Below are positions 24,188 through 31,959 of a stretch of 44,395 nucleotides of DNA, piece after piece (the first letter of the stretch is position 1; every line of letters begins with the position of its first letter). The notes under the pieces were generated by a model. That model was not told the DNA's origin. It did not search any database and saw only the letters and a program-made list of their open reading frames with translations. The position numbers were made by a program, and so were the translations under genes. The stretch spans positions 1 through 44,395 of IMG/VR virus record IMGVR_UViG_3300029787_004411. One strand, given 5' to 3'. Source of the stretch: a virus.

Positions 24188-24668
24188 GATAAATTTAGAA
24201 GGGCATGAAGCACTAAGACAAGTCATTCCTGAAACTGACCTGTCACAAGATTTAGAATATGATAAAATATCTGACCTCATGTACAGAACAATGAAAAAAG
24301 GTGACGGTCTGGGCCTAGCGGCTAACCAAGTTAGTGTTGGAATACGAATGTTTGTGATGTATGGAGATCTTACATTTATTAATCCAAAAATTATAGAAAC
24401 ATCAACTACCATGCAACTGGTCGAAGAAGGGTGTTTGTCGTTTCCTAATTTGTTTATGAAATTGCAACGTCCTGAATGGGCAGTGATGGAATATTATGAT
24501 AAAAATTTACAAAAACAAGTTGACAGATTCGAACATATATGGGCACAATGTATACAACACGAAATAGAACATTTAGATGGAATATGTTTTGTTGATAAAG
24601 TCAGCAAAATGAAATTAGATTATTACAGAAAGAAACAAAGGAAGTTAAATGATCCAAGCAGACGATAA
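24153..24668 (+). CDS. def: Peptide deformylase
   Basis: 171 residues with all three motifs: GLGLAANQ (52-59), EEGCLSFP with the metal-binding C94, and QHEIEHLDG with H136, E137 and H140. It removes the formyl group from new proteins, and phage deformylases are known in marine phages. Here it sits between a J-protein and ClpA. Strong Shine-Dalgarno (GAGGAGG) within the J-protein gene; its end overlaps clpA by 20 bases. Confidence 0.93.
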   Translation: MSSETSQESILKINLEGHEALRQVIPETDLSQDLEYDKISDLMYRTMKKGDGLGLAANQVSVGIRMFVMYGDLTFINPKIIETSTTMQLVEEGCLSFPNLFMKLQRPEWAVMEYYDKNLQKQVDRFEHIWAQCIQHEIEHLDGICFVDKVSKMKLDYYRKKQRKLNDPSRR

Positions 24669-26856
24669 ATTGAAACACATATTTGACGAAGCAGTTAAAA
24701 TTGCTAGATCTCATTCGCACGAATATATCACACTGGAACATTTGCTATTTGTTCTATTGATACAACCAGATCTTGATGAACTGTTACACAGTAACAAAGA
24801 TATTAATGTTGACCAAATGATGAACGATCTACAGGATCATATTGAAAATGGATTGAATGAAATTAAAAGCAAGGAAGAAGTGTATCCAAAAAGGACACAA
24901 TCTACAGAGCGTACAGTAAACAGAGCATTCACATCTGCAATATTTTCAGGTAAAGAATATGTGGATTGCTTTCAACTTGTATTGAGCATATTCGGAGAAA
25001 AAAATTCACATGCATTGTTTTTTATGTTAAAAAATGGACTTACTAAAAAAACTGTTGTTGACCACATGACAGAAGTTGGTACTGATGTACCTGATGAAAC
25101 ACAGGTGAATCAAAAACAAGCGGCCAAAATACTAAAAAATTACACAGTTGATTTAAACGAACAAGCAAAACAAAATAAAACATTTCATTGTATTGGTCGA
25201 CAAGATGTAGTAGATGAAATTGTGTTAGTGTTAGGAAGAAAAACAAAGAACAATGTTATCATGATAGGAGATCCAGGAGTAGGTAAAACTGCTATCGCAG
25301 AAGGATTAGCACACATGATAGTTGAAAACAAAGTGCCAGATGTTATTAAAGATCATACTATATTTTCTGTTGATGTTGGTTCATTAATTGCTGGATCAAA
25401 GTACAGAGGAGACTTTGAAGAACGTTTGAAAATATTATTATCAGTATTAGAAAAGAATGACAAAGCAATTATGTTTATTGATGAAGCACACATGATGCAT
25501 GGTGCAGGAGCAGGCGGCCAAGGTGGTGTTGATCTTGCAAACTTATTGAAACCAGCACTTGCAAGAGGAGATTTAAAAGTTATTGCTTCAACCACGTGGG
25601 AAGAATACAGAAAGCATTTTGAAAAAGACAGGGCATTAATGCGTAGATTTGGCAAAGTGAATATTGAAGAACCTAGTGTTGAACACGCAAAACAAATAAT
25701 GTCAGGACTCAAAGAACAATTTGAAGATTATCATAAAGTAGAAATCACATCAGATGCAATAGATGCCACAGTAGATCTATCGGTCAAACATATTACAGAC
25801 AGACAACTGCCTGACAAATCAATTGACGTATTAGACCGTGCTTGTTCTAAAGCAAAAATATTTGATGCTTTTAAAGATGTAGATATTAAAGATGTGCAGA
25901 AACAAGTTGCACAAATTTCAGGTGTGAAGTTTGAATCGATTGAACAAACAAAAACAGCCAGTATAGAAAATTTAGGTGAAACAGTCAAAACACAAGTGTT
26001 CGGACAAGACACTGTGATAGACAAATTGGTTGATACTGTGATTGTTGCTCAAGCAGGACTAAAGCAGGAAAACAAACCTATAGGATCTTTCCTTGCTGTT
26101 GGACCAACTGGTTGTGGAAAAACAGAAACTGCAAGGCAACTTGCTGATGGATTACACCTAACATTAGTCAAGTTTGATATGAGTGAATATCAAGAAAAAC
26201 ATTCTGTTGCTAAATTAATAGGATCGCCTCCAGGTTATGTAGGCTATGATGATGGCAACGCAGGACAACTTGTTAATGAATTAGAAAAACATCCTAACGC
26301 AGTCATACTGTTTGATGAGGTTGAGAAAGCACATAAAGATGTAATGACAATATTATTGCAGGCAATGGATGACGCTGTGATTACAGCATCTAATGGCAAG
26401 AAAGTGAGACTCAATAACTCAATCATAATAATGACTTCGAACTTGGGTGCTCAGGATATGCAGGCCAACACATTAGGATTCACTGAGAACAATGTGCATG
26501 ACGGAGAGATTGATATTAAAAATTATTTTGCACCAGAATTTAGAAATAGGTTGGACGCTGTGCTGAGATTTAAGCCATTAGAAAAAAAGGTAATGGCCAG
26601 TATTGTAGACAAATTTATTGCACAATTAAATGATCAGATGACAGATAAAAATATTAGTGTTAAACTATCCAAACAAGCAAAACAACAACTGCAAGAAGAA
26701 GGATTTGATGCTAAAATGGGTGCAAGACCACTGCAAAGAGTAATAAGCACAAGAATAAAACTACCTTTAAGTAAGAAGATACTTTTTGACAGTATTGCAA
26801 ACCAAAAACTTACAGTTGATTACAGTAAAGACTCAGACGAGTTTACAATAAACTAG
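24649..26856 (+). CDS. clpA: ClpA-type AAA+ unfoldase
   Basis: 735 residues. N-domain (FDEAVKIARSHSHEYITLEH), then two AAA+ modules: Walker A GDPGVGKT (207-214) with Walker B IMFIDEAH (D278/E279), and Walker A GPTGCGKT (485-492) with VILFDEVEKAH (D556/E557). No ClpB/ClpC middle domain is seen, so it is ClpA-like. LGF at 609-611, just before IDIKNYFAPEFRNRLD, is where ClpA has its ClpP-docking IGL loop, so it should dock on host ClpP. It would unfold chosen host or phage proteins for degradation. No ClpP in the window. Confidence 0.93.
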   Translation: MIQADDKLKHIFDEAVKIARSHSHEYITLEHLLFVLLIQPDLDELLHSNKDINVDQMMNDLQDHIENGLNEIKSKEEVYPKRTQSTERTVNRAFTSAIFSGKEYVDCFQLVLSIFGEKNSHALFFMLKNGLTKKTVVDHMTEVGTDVPDETQVNQKQAAKILKNYTVDLNEQAKQNKTFHCIGRQDVVDEIVLVLGRKTKNNVIMIGDPGVGKTAIAEGLAHMIVENKVPDVIKDHTIFSVDVGSLIAGSKYRGDFEERLKILLSVLEKNDKAIMFIDEAHMMHGAGAGGQGGVDLANLLKPALARGDLKVIASTTWEEYRKHFEKDRALMRRFGKVNIEEPSVEHAKQIMSGLKEQFEDYHKVEITSDAIDATVDLSVKHITDRQLPDKSIDVLDRACSKAKIFDAFKDVDIKDVQKQVAQISGVKFESIEQTKTASIENLGETVKTQVFGQDTVIDKLVDTVIVAQAGLKQENKPIGSFLAVGPTGCGKTETARQLADGLHLTLVKFDMSEYQEKHSVAKLIGSPPGYVGYDDGNAGQLVNELEKHPNAVILFDEVEKAHKDVMTILLQAMDDAVITASNGKKVRLNNSIIIMTSNLGAQDMQANTLGFTENNVHDGEIDIKNYFAPEFRNRLDAVLRFKPLEKKVMASIVDKFIAQLNDQMTDKNISVKLSKQAKQQLQEEGFDAKMGARPLQRVISTRIKLPLSKKILFDSIANQKLTVDYSKDSDEFTIN

Positions 26857-26863
26857 GAGATAC

Positions 26864-27145
26864 ATGAAAACAAATATTGTGAAATACATGATAGAGCACA
26901 ACTATCTAAAAAAGAATGCCATGCTTAATGCCACAATAGGTGTGCATGGACTAGGAGCACAACCATTAGATCTTGCAAAAGATTTATTGTTCGAAGCATG
27001 TGAAATTAAAGGACAAAAAATTGTTATCAAAGGATGCGATCCTGAAAATCTGCGTGAATATTTGGTTACTCCACAAAAAATACATGAGATCAACGGAATG
27101 GATGAAATCACTATCGAAAGACTGTTCCCTGAAATCTCTCAATAA
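26864..27145 (+). CDS. 93-residue protein downstream of clpA, possible adaptor
   Basis: Not recognised. Two parts: an N-terminal helix region (VKYMIEHNYLKKNAMLNATI) and GVHGLGAQPLDLAKDLLFEA, then a short alpha/beta end. It lacks the ClpS signature. It starts seven bases after the clpA stop with an AGGAG Shine-Dalgarno, exactly where bacterial clpA operons hold an adaptor gene (clpS lies upstream in bacteria). Adaptor or anti-adaptor is inference from place and size. Confidence 0.65.
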   Translation: MKTNIVKYMIEHNYLKKNAMLNATIGVHGLGAQPLDLAKDLLFEACEIKGQKIVIKGCDPENLREYLVTPQKIHEINGMDEITIERLFPEISQ

Positions 27146-27148
27146 ATA
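27143..27148 (+). promoter_or_regulatory. Late-type TAAATA box
   Basis: Begins with the TAA stop of the previous gene; five bases to ATG 27154. Confidence 0.65.
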
Positions 27149-27153
27149 ACTGT

Positions 27154-27504
27154 ATGCCAAGCACATCGATCACTGTACAATCACAAATAGCTGCCGCTGA
27201 CTCAACTGCGGCCACAGTATCAGAAGCCGTCAAAGCAGATGGATATTATGGCAATGCAGACGGATTACACACAGTGGCATACATTTGCTCTTCAGATTTT
27301 GTTGGCACAATAAAAATGCAAGGATCACTTGCCACTGATCCAGACAATGCAACAGACTGGTTTGATATAGATGGAACAACAGCCGGTGATGATTCAACTG
27401 TGACAGCCACACAATATATAAATTTTACAGGAAATTTTGTGTGGGTTAGAGCATCAACCAATGTTGTTACTGGATCAGTAACCAAAATACTACTCAACTT
27501 TTAG
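27154..27504 (+). CDS. Small virion-type beta protein
   Basis: 116 residues, beta-rich and full of Thr, Asp, Ala and Gly. IKMQGSLATDPDNATDWFDI and NFVWVRASTNVVTGSVTKIL look like a jelly-roll or fibre-tip domain of the kind found in marine T4-like phage structural proteins. Leaderless start predicted, consistent with late expression. Confidence 0.6.
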   Translation: MPSTSITVQSQIAAADSTAATVSEAVKADGYYGNADGLHTVAYICSSDFVGTIKMQGSLATDPDNATDWFDIDGTTAGDDSTVTATQYINFTGNFVWVRASTNVVTGSVTKILLNF

Positions 27505-27513
27505 TTTAAGTAC

Positions 27514-28452
27514 ATGATGGAAGACATCACATGGCTTCATATCGAACCTACTACAAGATGTAATGCTTGGTGTCCTTTCTGTCCACGTAACGATCATGGT
27601 GTTAAACTTGCCGAAGGGTTAGTTCTACAAGATCTACCTGTAGAATGTTTAGAGGAAAGAATAAAACAATTTCCTAATCTTAAAGCAATACAATTTTGTG
27701 GAACATTTGGTGATCCATGTGCGGCAAAAAATATTGATGAACTATTAGATTGTGCATTTAGTTTTGATAATATCAAAACAGTACAAATACAAACAAACGG
27801 CAGTTTAAGAAAAGCAGAATGGTACGCAGAATTGCCCCAAAGAAGCAAAAATTTAGATTTATTACAAATATGGTTTGCAATAGACGGGACAAAAGAAACC
27901 AATCATATCTATAGACAAGGTACATCATGGGATAAAATTATGGAAAATGCCACAGCTTTCATACAAGCTGGAGGAGATGCATTATGGCAATTTATTCCTT
28001 TCAAACACAATAAACACGAAATTTTAGATGCATTTGGAATCAGTCAACGTATGGGATTTTCGCAATTTAGATTATTTGAAAATGACAGACCAAAACGTGG
28101 AGGCAAACATTATCGAACTGGAGAACCTTTGAATATAAGACCTTGGTATCGCGACGGAAAAGAACCACCTGAACACTTATTCGTTGATCAACTTTCATCA
28201 TGGGGCAACACCTACAACGAACGTGGCGAAAAATTTGTTAACACTGGCACAACTAACACTCATGTTAAAGATTCTAATTGTCAACATTTGAGAGAACGCA
28301 GTGTTTATCTTGATGCAAAAAATAATCTGTATCCTTGTTGTTTTTTATGGTGGGCAAATTGCAGTTACGAAAATACACACATCAATATTAAACAAGAATT
28401 CGAACAAAAAAGTTATAGGAATTATTGTTTGTCATTTTGCGGATCCCAATAA
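27514..28452 (+). CDS. Radical SAM enzyme with C-terminal SPASM-like cysteines
   Basis: 312 residues. CxxxCxxC in TRCNAWCPFCPRN (C16, C20, C23), then QFCGTFGDPCAA in place of the usual GGEP, and a C-terminal set of cysteines (NLYPCCFLWWANC, then CLSFCG) that can hold auxiliary clusters, as in SPASM enzymes that modify peptides. Substrate unknown. ATG 27517 is an alternative start; TAAGTA (27507-27512) precedes it. A cupin gene follows closely. Confidence 0.8.
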   Translation: MMEDITWLHIEPTTRCNAWCPFCPRNDHGVKLAEGLVLQDLPVECLEERIKQFPNLKAIQFCGTFGDPCAAKNIDELLDCAFSFDNIKTVQIQTNGSLRKAEWYAELPQRSKNLDLLQIWFAIDGTKETNHIYRQGTSWDKIMENATAFIQAGGDALWQFIPFKHNKHEILDAFGISQRMGFSQFRLFENDRPKRGGKHYRTGEPLNIRPWYRDGKEPPEHLFVDQLSSWGNTYNERGEKFVNTGTTNTHVKDSNCQHLRERSVYLDAKNNLYPCCFLWWANCSYENTHINIKQEFEQKSYRNYCLSFCGSQ

Positions 28453-28463
28453 CCAATCAACCA

Positions 28464-28469
28464 TAATTA
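28464..28469 (+). promoter_or_regulatory. Possible TAATTA variant of the late box
   Basis: Five bases before ATG 28475. One substitution from TAAATA, same spacing. Confidence 0.35.
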
Positions 28470-28474
28470 CTTGC

Positions 28475-28825
28475 ATGGGAAACAAAGCAGGAAAGATTTG
28501 GGGGAACACAGAATTAGTGCATGCCAATGGTGTGCATGAGTTTCATCGAATAGAATACAAAAAAGGTGGCGTTTGTTCTAAACACAAACATGAATTCAAA
28601 TGGAATGGTTTCTTTGTTGAGTCAGGAGAAATGATCATAAGAGTTTGGCAAAATGACTATGACCTTGTAGACGAAACTGTCCTTAAACCAGGTGATTTTT
28701 GTCAAGTCAAACCAGGTGTATATCATCAATTTGAAGGAGTGAAAGATGGTGTGGCATTTGAATTGTATTGGGCAGAATTCAATCACAGCGATATCAAACG
28801 TGAAACTGTTGGTTTCAACAAATAA
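28475..28825 (+). CDS. Cupin-domain protein
   Basis: 116 residues from ATG 28475; a longer frame back to 28301 lies inside the radical SAM gene and does not look like protein. Cupin motif 1 is CSKHKHEFKWNGFFVESGEM (H37, H39) and motif 2 is LKPGDFCQVKPGVYHQFEG (H84), enough for a metal site. Cupins bind sugars, small acids or act as isomerases or dioxygenases. It may act with the radical SAM gene just upstream (22-base gap). Confidence 0.75.
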   Translation: MGNKAGKIWGNTELVHANGVHEFHRIEYKKGGVCSKHKHEFKWNGFFVESGEMIIRVWQNDYDLVDETVLKPGDFCQVKPGVYHQFEGVKDGVAFELYWAEFNHSDIKRETVGFNK

Positions 28826-28826
28826 T

Positions 28827-28854
28827 TTGACATTTATCTCTAATCCTATATAAT
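28827..28854 (+). promoter_or_regulatory. Sigma70-type promoter
   Basis: Consensus -35 TTGACA (28827-28832), 16-base spacer, -10 TATAAT (28849-28854), six bases to ATG 28861. Leaderless mRNA predicted. Confidence 0.75.
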
Positions 28855-28860
28855 AATGGT

Positions 28861-29055
28861 ATGGAACAAATATCTTTATATTGCACAGACAAAGACAAGT
28901 ATGTGACCGCTGGCATAGTTGTAGAATCACAAAATAAAATTGTTACAGTAGTAAAGCCTGGAGATATCAGAATAGAGTTAAAATTGCTCAAACCTGGTGT
29001 GTTTGTAGGAAATTTGCACGGCATGGAATTTGTATATGATAAAAATAGGGGTTAA
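28861..29055 (+). CDS. Hypothetical protein, 64 residues
   Basis: Small beta-rich protein (ITVVESQ-like strands, KPGDIRIELKLLKPGVFVGN). No family recognised. Overlaps the next gene by 20 bases. Its promoter is of the -35/-10 type, unlike the surrounding virion genes, so it may be made early. Confidence 0.6.
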   Translation: MEQISLYCTDKDKYVTAGIVVESQNKIVTVVKPGDIRIELKLLKPGVFVGNLHGMEFVYDKNRG

Positions 29056-29458
29056 AGCCAAACATGTTTGGCATGATCATCCTTTAACTGTTTCTGTTTT
29101 CATTGGTGATAATCAAATATTTTCAGACGATTCAGGCAAAGACATTGATTTTACCAGCGACATTGAACTAGAAGATGGCCAGCACGAGTTCAAATTTATA
29201 GTTTCTAATAAAACATTTGCCAATGTTGTACAAGAAGATAATGTTACAATAAAGGATTCCTACATTGTTATTGATAAAATTAAGTTAGATGACGTTGATT
29301 TGACCCAGATATTGAATTATGAGGCCAAATTTTACCCAGATCATCCTTCACCCAAAGCACCTGTATTAGAAAAAATAAAGGAATTGGGTTATAACGGTGA
29401 GTATCGATTCACATTTACTGCTCCTGTGTACGAATGGTTGATTGAAAAATTATTCTAA
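29036..29458 (+). CDS. Beta-sandwich virion-type protein
   Basis: 140 residues from ATG 29036. The pattern VSVFIGDNQIFSDDS, then EDGQHEFKFIVSNK and IVIDKIKLDDVDLTQIL resembles carbohydrate-binding-like beta sandwiches in phage structural proteins. The gene at 38077 has the same order (a DGxxxF-type middle, then LILWNILIDGKPYGHF). Both may be surface or fibre-tip proteins. The 64-residue gene overlaps its start. Confidence 0.6.
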   Translation: MIKIGVKAKHVWHDHPLTVSVFIGDNQIFSDDSGKDIDFTSDIELEDGQHEFKFIVSNKTFANVVQEDNVTIKDSYIVIDKIKLDDVDLTQILNYEAKFYPDHPSPKAPVLEKIKELGYNGEYRFTFTAPVYEWLIEKLF

Positions 29459-29464
29459 TAAATA
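29459..29464 (+). promoter_or_regulatory. Late-type TAAATA box
   Basis: Directly follows the stop (TAATAAATA); five bases to ATG 29470. Confidence 0.65.
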
Positions 29465-29469
29465 TCTGT

Positions 29470-29751
29470 ATGCACGATGAATCATTAGGTTTAGCAATTA
29501 CACAGTCTATTTTCGACAACGAAGACATGTACAGGCGAATGTATGTGCCATCATTTTATTATATGCGTAAAAATCCAAACGATCATGGCAGAGTCATGGA
29601 ATTGGTGGATCATGCCTGCAAGAAATTTAGCGAAACAAACAACATTCCATACGAAGTAATCAGTCCAGACGTAAAGAAGATGATTGCTGTTGAAATGTAC
29701 AAAGAAATGATGAGTGATGAGATTACTAGAAATCCTAGAAAAGGACAATAA
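29470..29751 (+). CDS. Hypothetical protein, 93 residues
   Basis: Helical, with a conserved-looking MYRRMYVPSFYYMRKNPNDH segment and an acidic C-terminal helix (KKMIAVEMYKEMMSDEI). No family recognised; size and place suggest a small assembly or baseplate-type protein. The next gene starts inside it. Confidence 0.65.
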   Translation: MHDESLGLAITQSIFDNEDMYRRMYVPSFYYMRKNPNDHGRVMELVDHACKKFSETNNIPYEVISPDVKKMIAVEMYKEMMSDEITRNPRKGQ

Positions 29752-30385
29752 TCCTGCTGTATTCACGTTTGGTCGGTTTAATCCGCCCACAATAGGTCAC
29801 GGCAAACTGCTAGACAAAGTTGCATCTATAGGACTGCCATACTATGTGTTTGTGTCACACACTACAGACAAAAAAAAGAATCCATTAGATTATGATACAA
29901 AAATTTCTTTCATGAAAAGAGGGTTCGGTCAACACACAAACGAAATTGTGCAGGATGAAGGTGTAAGAACAATCATACAAGTGATGCAATACTTAGAACA
30001 ACGTGGCCACAACGCAGTCACAATGGTTGCAGGTTCAGACAGAGTGAATTCATTTAATGACCTATTGCAAAAATACAATGGACAAGAATATAATTTTGAA
30101 GAAATAAAAGTTGTATCAGCAGGAGACAGAGATCCTGATTCAGATGGAGCCACAGGAGCATCAGCATCAAAGGCACGTGAAGCGGCTGCCAAAGGTGATG
30201 CTGGAGCATTTGCACAGATTGTTAAAGGTGATTCAGGACTTGTTGATGACATGTACAATGCTGTGAGACTGGGCATGGGTGTGAAAGAAACAGCAGGTGT
30301 GGGAATTGTCACAAAACAAAACACCACCAAAGATGTTGGACCAGGCACACTTAAAAAAATGATGAAGAAGTTGAAACTAGCATAA
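29717..30385 (+). CDS. Cytidylyltransferase-like nucleotidyltransferase
   Basis: 222 residues from ATG 29717 (a GTG at 29714 is possible). FTFGRFNPPTIGHGKLLDKV is the N-terminal nucleotide-binding loop, with TIGH (25-28) as the (H/T)xGH motif. A later GASASKAREAAAKGD (about 155-169) fits the family's second motif, ISGTxxR. It transfers a nucleotidyl group, as in NadM, CoaD or TagD; the acceptor is not known. Overlaps both neighbours and is followed by a nucleotidase. Confidence 0.75.
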   Translation: MRLLEILEKDNNPAVFTFGRFNPPTIGHGKLLDKVASIGLPYYVFVSHTTDKKKNPLDYDTKISFMKRGFGQHTNEIVQDEGVRTIIQVMQYLEQRGHNAVTMVAGSDRVNSFNDLLQKYNGQEYNFEEIKVVSAGDRDPDSDGATGASASKAREAAAKGDAGAFAQIVKGDSGLVDDMYNAVRLGMGVKETAGVGIVTKQNTTKDVGPGTLKKMMKKLKLA

Positions 30386-30915
30386 TGTTGTTGTTTGAAA
30401 TCGACAGCACTAAACCTATTCTATATGTAGACCTTGACGGTGTACTAGCAGACTTCTTTACCCCATTCAATAAAATGGCAGGTGTTGCCAAATGGAATCA
30501 AGCAGACAAAGACACACTACAAAGGACATTGAAACAAATTGCACAGGTTGATGACTTTTGGCCCAACTTGGGTGTGCTACCAGATGCAAACAAACTGTTA
30601 TCAGGCATACAAAACATTGTAGGTGAATTTGTAGTGCTATCAAAAGCACTGTCAGGAGATCCTAGAGCAGAAAAACAAAAGAGGGCATGGGTACAAGCAA
30701 ACCTATCCATACAACCTGTAGACACAATCATAATGTCTCCCACAGCAAACAAAGGCATATATGCCAAACAATCAGATGGCACTCCTAATGTGCTCATCGA
30801 TGATTTTGGTGTAAATATAAAAAATTGGATGGCTGCCGGTGGTACTGCTATCAAACACAAAGACGGCAGAGCAGATGCAACTTTGGAACAATTGAGAGAC
30901 ATATATGAGAATTAA
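30385..30915 (+). CDS. 5'(3')-deoxyribonucleotidase-like HAD phosphatase
   Basis: 176 residues. The HAD motif 1 is DLDGVLADF (D16 and D18), motif 3 sits in the KNWMAAGGTAIKH area after VLIDDFGVNIKNW, and EFVVLSKALSGDPRAEKQK matches the capping region of deoxyribonucleotidases. It removes phosphate from (deoxy)nucleoside monophosphates, possibly managing nucleotide pools. Start overlaps the upstream stop (TAATG), and the next gene starts inside its end. Confidence 0.75.
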   Translation: MLLFEIDSTKPILYVDLDGVLADFFTPFNKMAGVAKWNQADKDTLQRTLKQIAQVDDFWPNLGVLPDANKLLSGIQNIVGEFVVLSKALSGDPRAEKQKRAWVQANLSIQPVDTIIMSPTANKGIYAKQSDGTPNVLIDDFGVNIKNWMAAGGTAIKHKDGRADATLEQLRDIYEN

Positions 30916-31948
30916 TGAAATAAACTTATTTGAGAAGCCTGTTGATGTCCAGCAGTTGGCTAAATCTGTTTCTGCGTTAGATCCAAAAACACAAAAAAAA
31001 GTTATTGCTAGAGTAGCTAATGCATTAGAACTTGCCCAAGAAGAAAATCCAACTAGATCAGCATTGAACACACTTAAAAAAGTAGATGATCCTGACATGT
31101 TAAAAGGATATTACAAGGCGGCGGCAAAAATGCTTGTTGGAAATAGTGTTCCACCAGAAGAAATTAATAAACTTGTTCAAGCAATTAATAAAGATCAATG
31201 TATTTTGTTAGGTGAACTCAAGAAGCCATTTAATACATTAGACAAAATTATTCCATTGTATGCTAGAGGTTCAATGGAACTTAAAAAGTATTTTACAGAT
31301 ATGATTATGTATCAACCAGGACAAGGTCTTGGCCCTGGAGAGATACTTTTTGCTATACACAGCAGAGAATTATCTAAAAAAGGTAAAGGTGACTTGACTA
31401 TTGTGCCTGATGGCGATTTAATTGAAGTAAAAGGTGGAGCTTCTGCTGGAAGATTTACTGACAGAGATTTCGGAGTATCTCCTGAAACTATCAACATAGC
31501 AAGAGATTTTGAAAAGAAATTTGGAAAAATTATTCCATATCAAGGTTCAACAGGTTCAAATTATGCTGAGATTATAAAAGCACTACAGGACCCAGCAAAT
31601 GAAAAATTTTCAGCAGATATACTTGGCTTCCTTCAAAGATCCTTGCAAAGTTACTTTGGTGACTCCAAGTACATACCAAAGATAATGGCACAAGTTCAGA
31701 GAGGAAATGAAAAAGCTACAAGGCAACTTCATGCATATGCTAACATGGAAGCATACTTTGGTACTAAAGGCGGTGCAAAAGAAGGTATATTGTTTATACA
31801 AACAAGAAGTCAACCTCCAGTTACTGCTTATGCAGACTCAGTAGAAAGTCTGAAAAAAGGTGCGGATCTTACTGTAAGCACCATTTATCCTATATCACAC
31901 GCGGCGGCAGGGCCATTCCCTAAAATTGGTGCAGTGCCAAACTCGTAA
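30905..31948 (+). CDS. PD-(D/E)XK nuclease-like protein in the virion block
   Basis: 347 residues. The middle has E146 (GPGEILFAIHSRELSKKGKG), D163 (GDLTIVP) and E174-x-K176 (DLIEVKGG), the spacing of a PD-(D/E)XK active site. The rest is helical with a Lys-rich N-terminal third. It could be a nuclease for host DNA, a Holliday-junction or packaging-linked enzyme, or an inactive structural relative. Overlaps the nucleotidase gene by 11 bases. Confidence 0.55.
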   Translation: MRINEINLFEKPVDVQQLAKSVSALDPKTQKKVIARVANALELAQEENPTRSALNTLKKVDDPDMLKGYYKAAAKMLVGNSVPPEEINKLVQAINKDQCILLGELKKPFNTLDKIIPLYARGSMELKKYFTDMIMYQPGQGLGPGEILFAIHSRELSKKGKGDLTIVPDGDLIEVKGGASAGRFTDRDFGVSPETINIARDFEKKFGKIIPYQGSTGSNYAEIIKALQDPANEKFSADILGFLQRSLQSYFGDSKYIPKIMAQVQRGNEKATRQLHAYANMEAYFGTKGGAKEGILFIQTRSQPPVTAYADSVESLKKGADLTVSTIYPISHAAAGPFPKIGAVPNS

Positions 31949-31954
31949 TAAATA
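31949..31954 (+). promoter_or_regulatory. Late-type TAAATA box
   Basis: Directly follows the stop (TAATAAATA); five bases to ATG 31960. Confidence 0.65.
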
Positions 31955-31959
31955 AACAT

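Noticed and set aside
26864-27145. ClpS adaptor
   Set aside because: The ClpS pattern (NDDxTPMxFV) is absent, so only the position supports an adaptor role.
28301-28474. Longer N-terminus for the cupin protein
   Set aside because: It would overlap the radical SAM gene by 150 bases; the cupin core begins after ATG 28475, which has a box-like TAATTA upstream.
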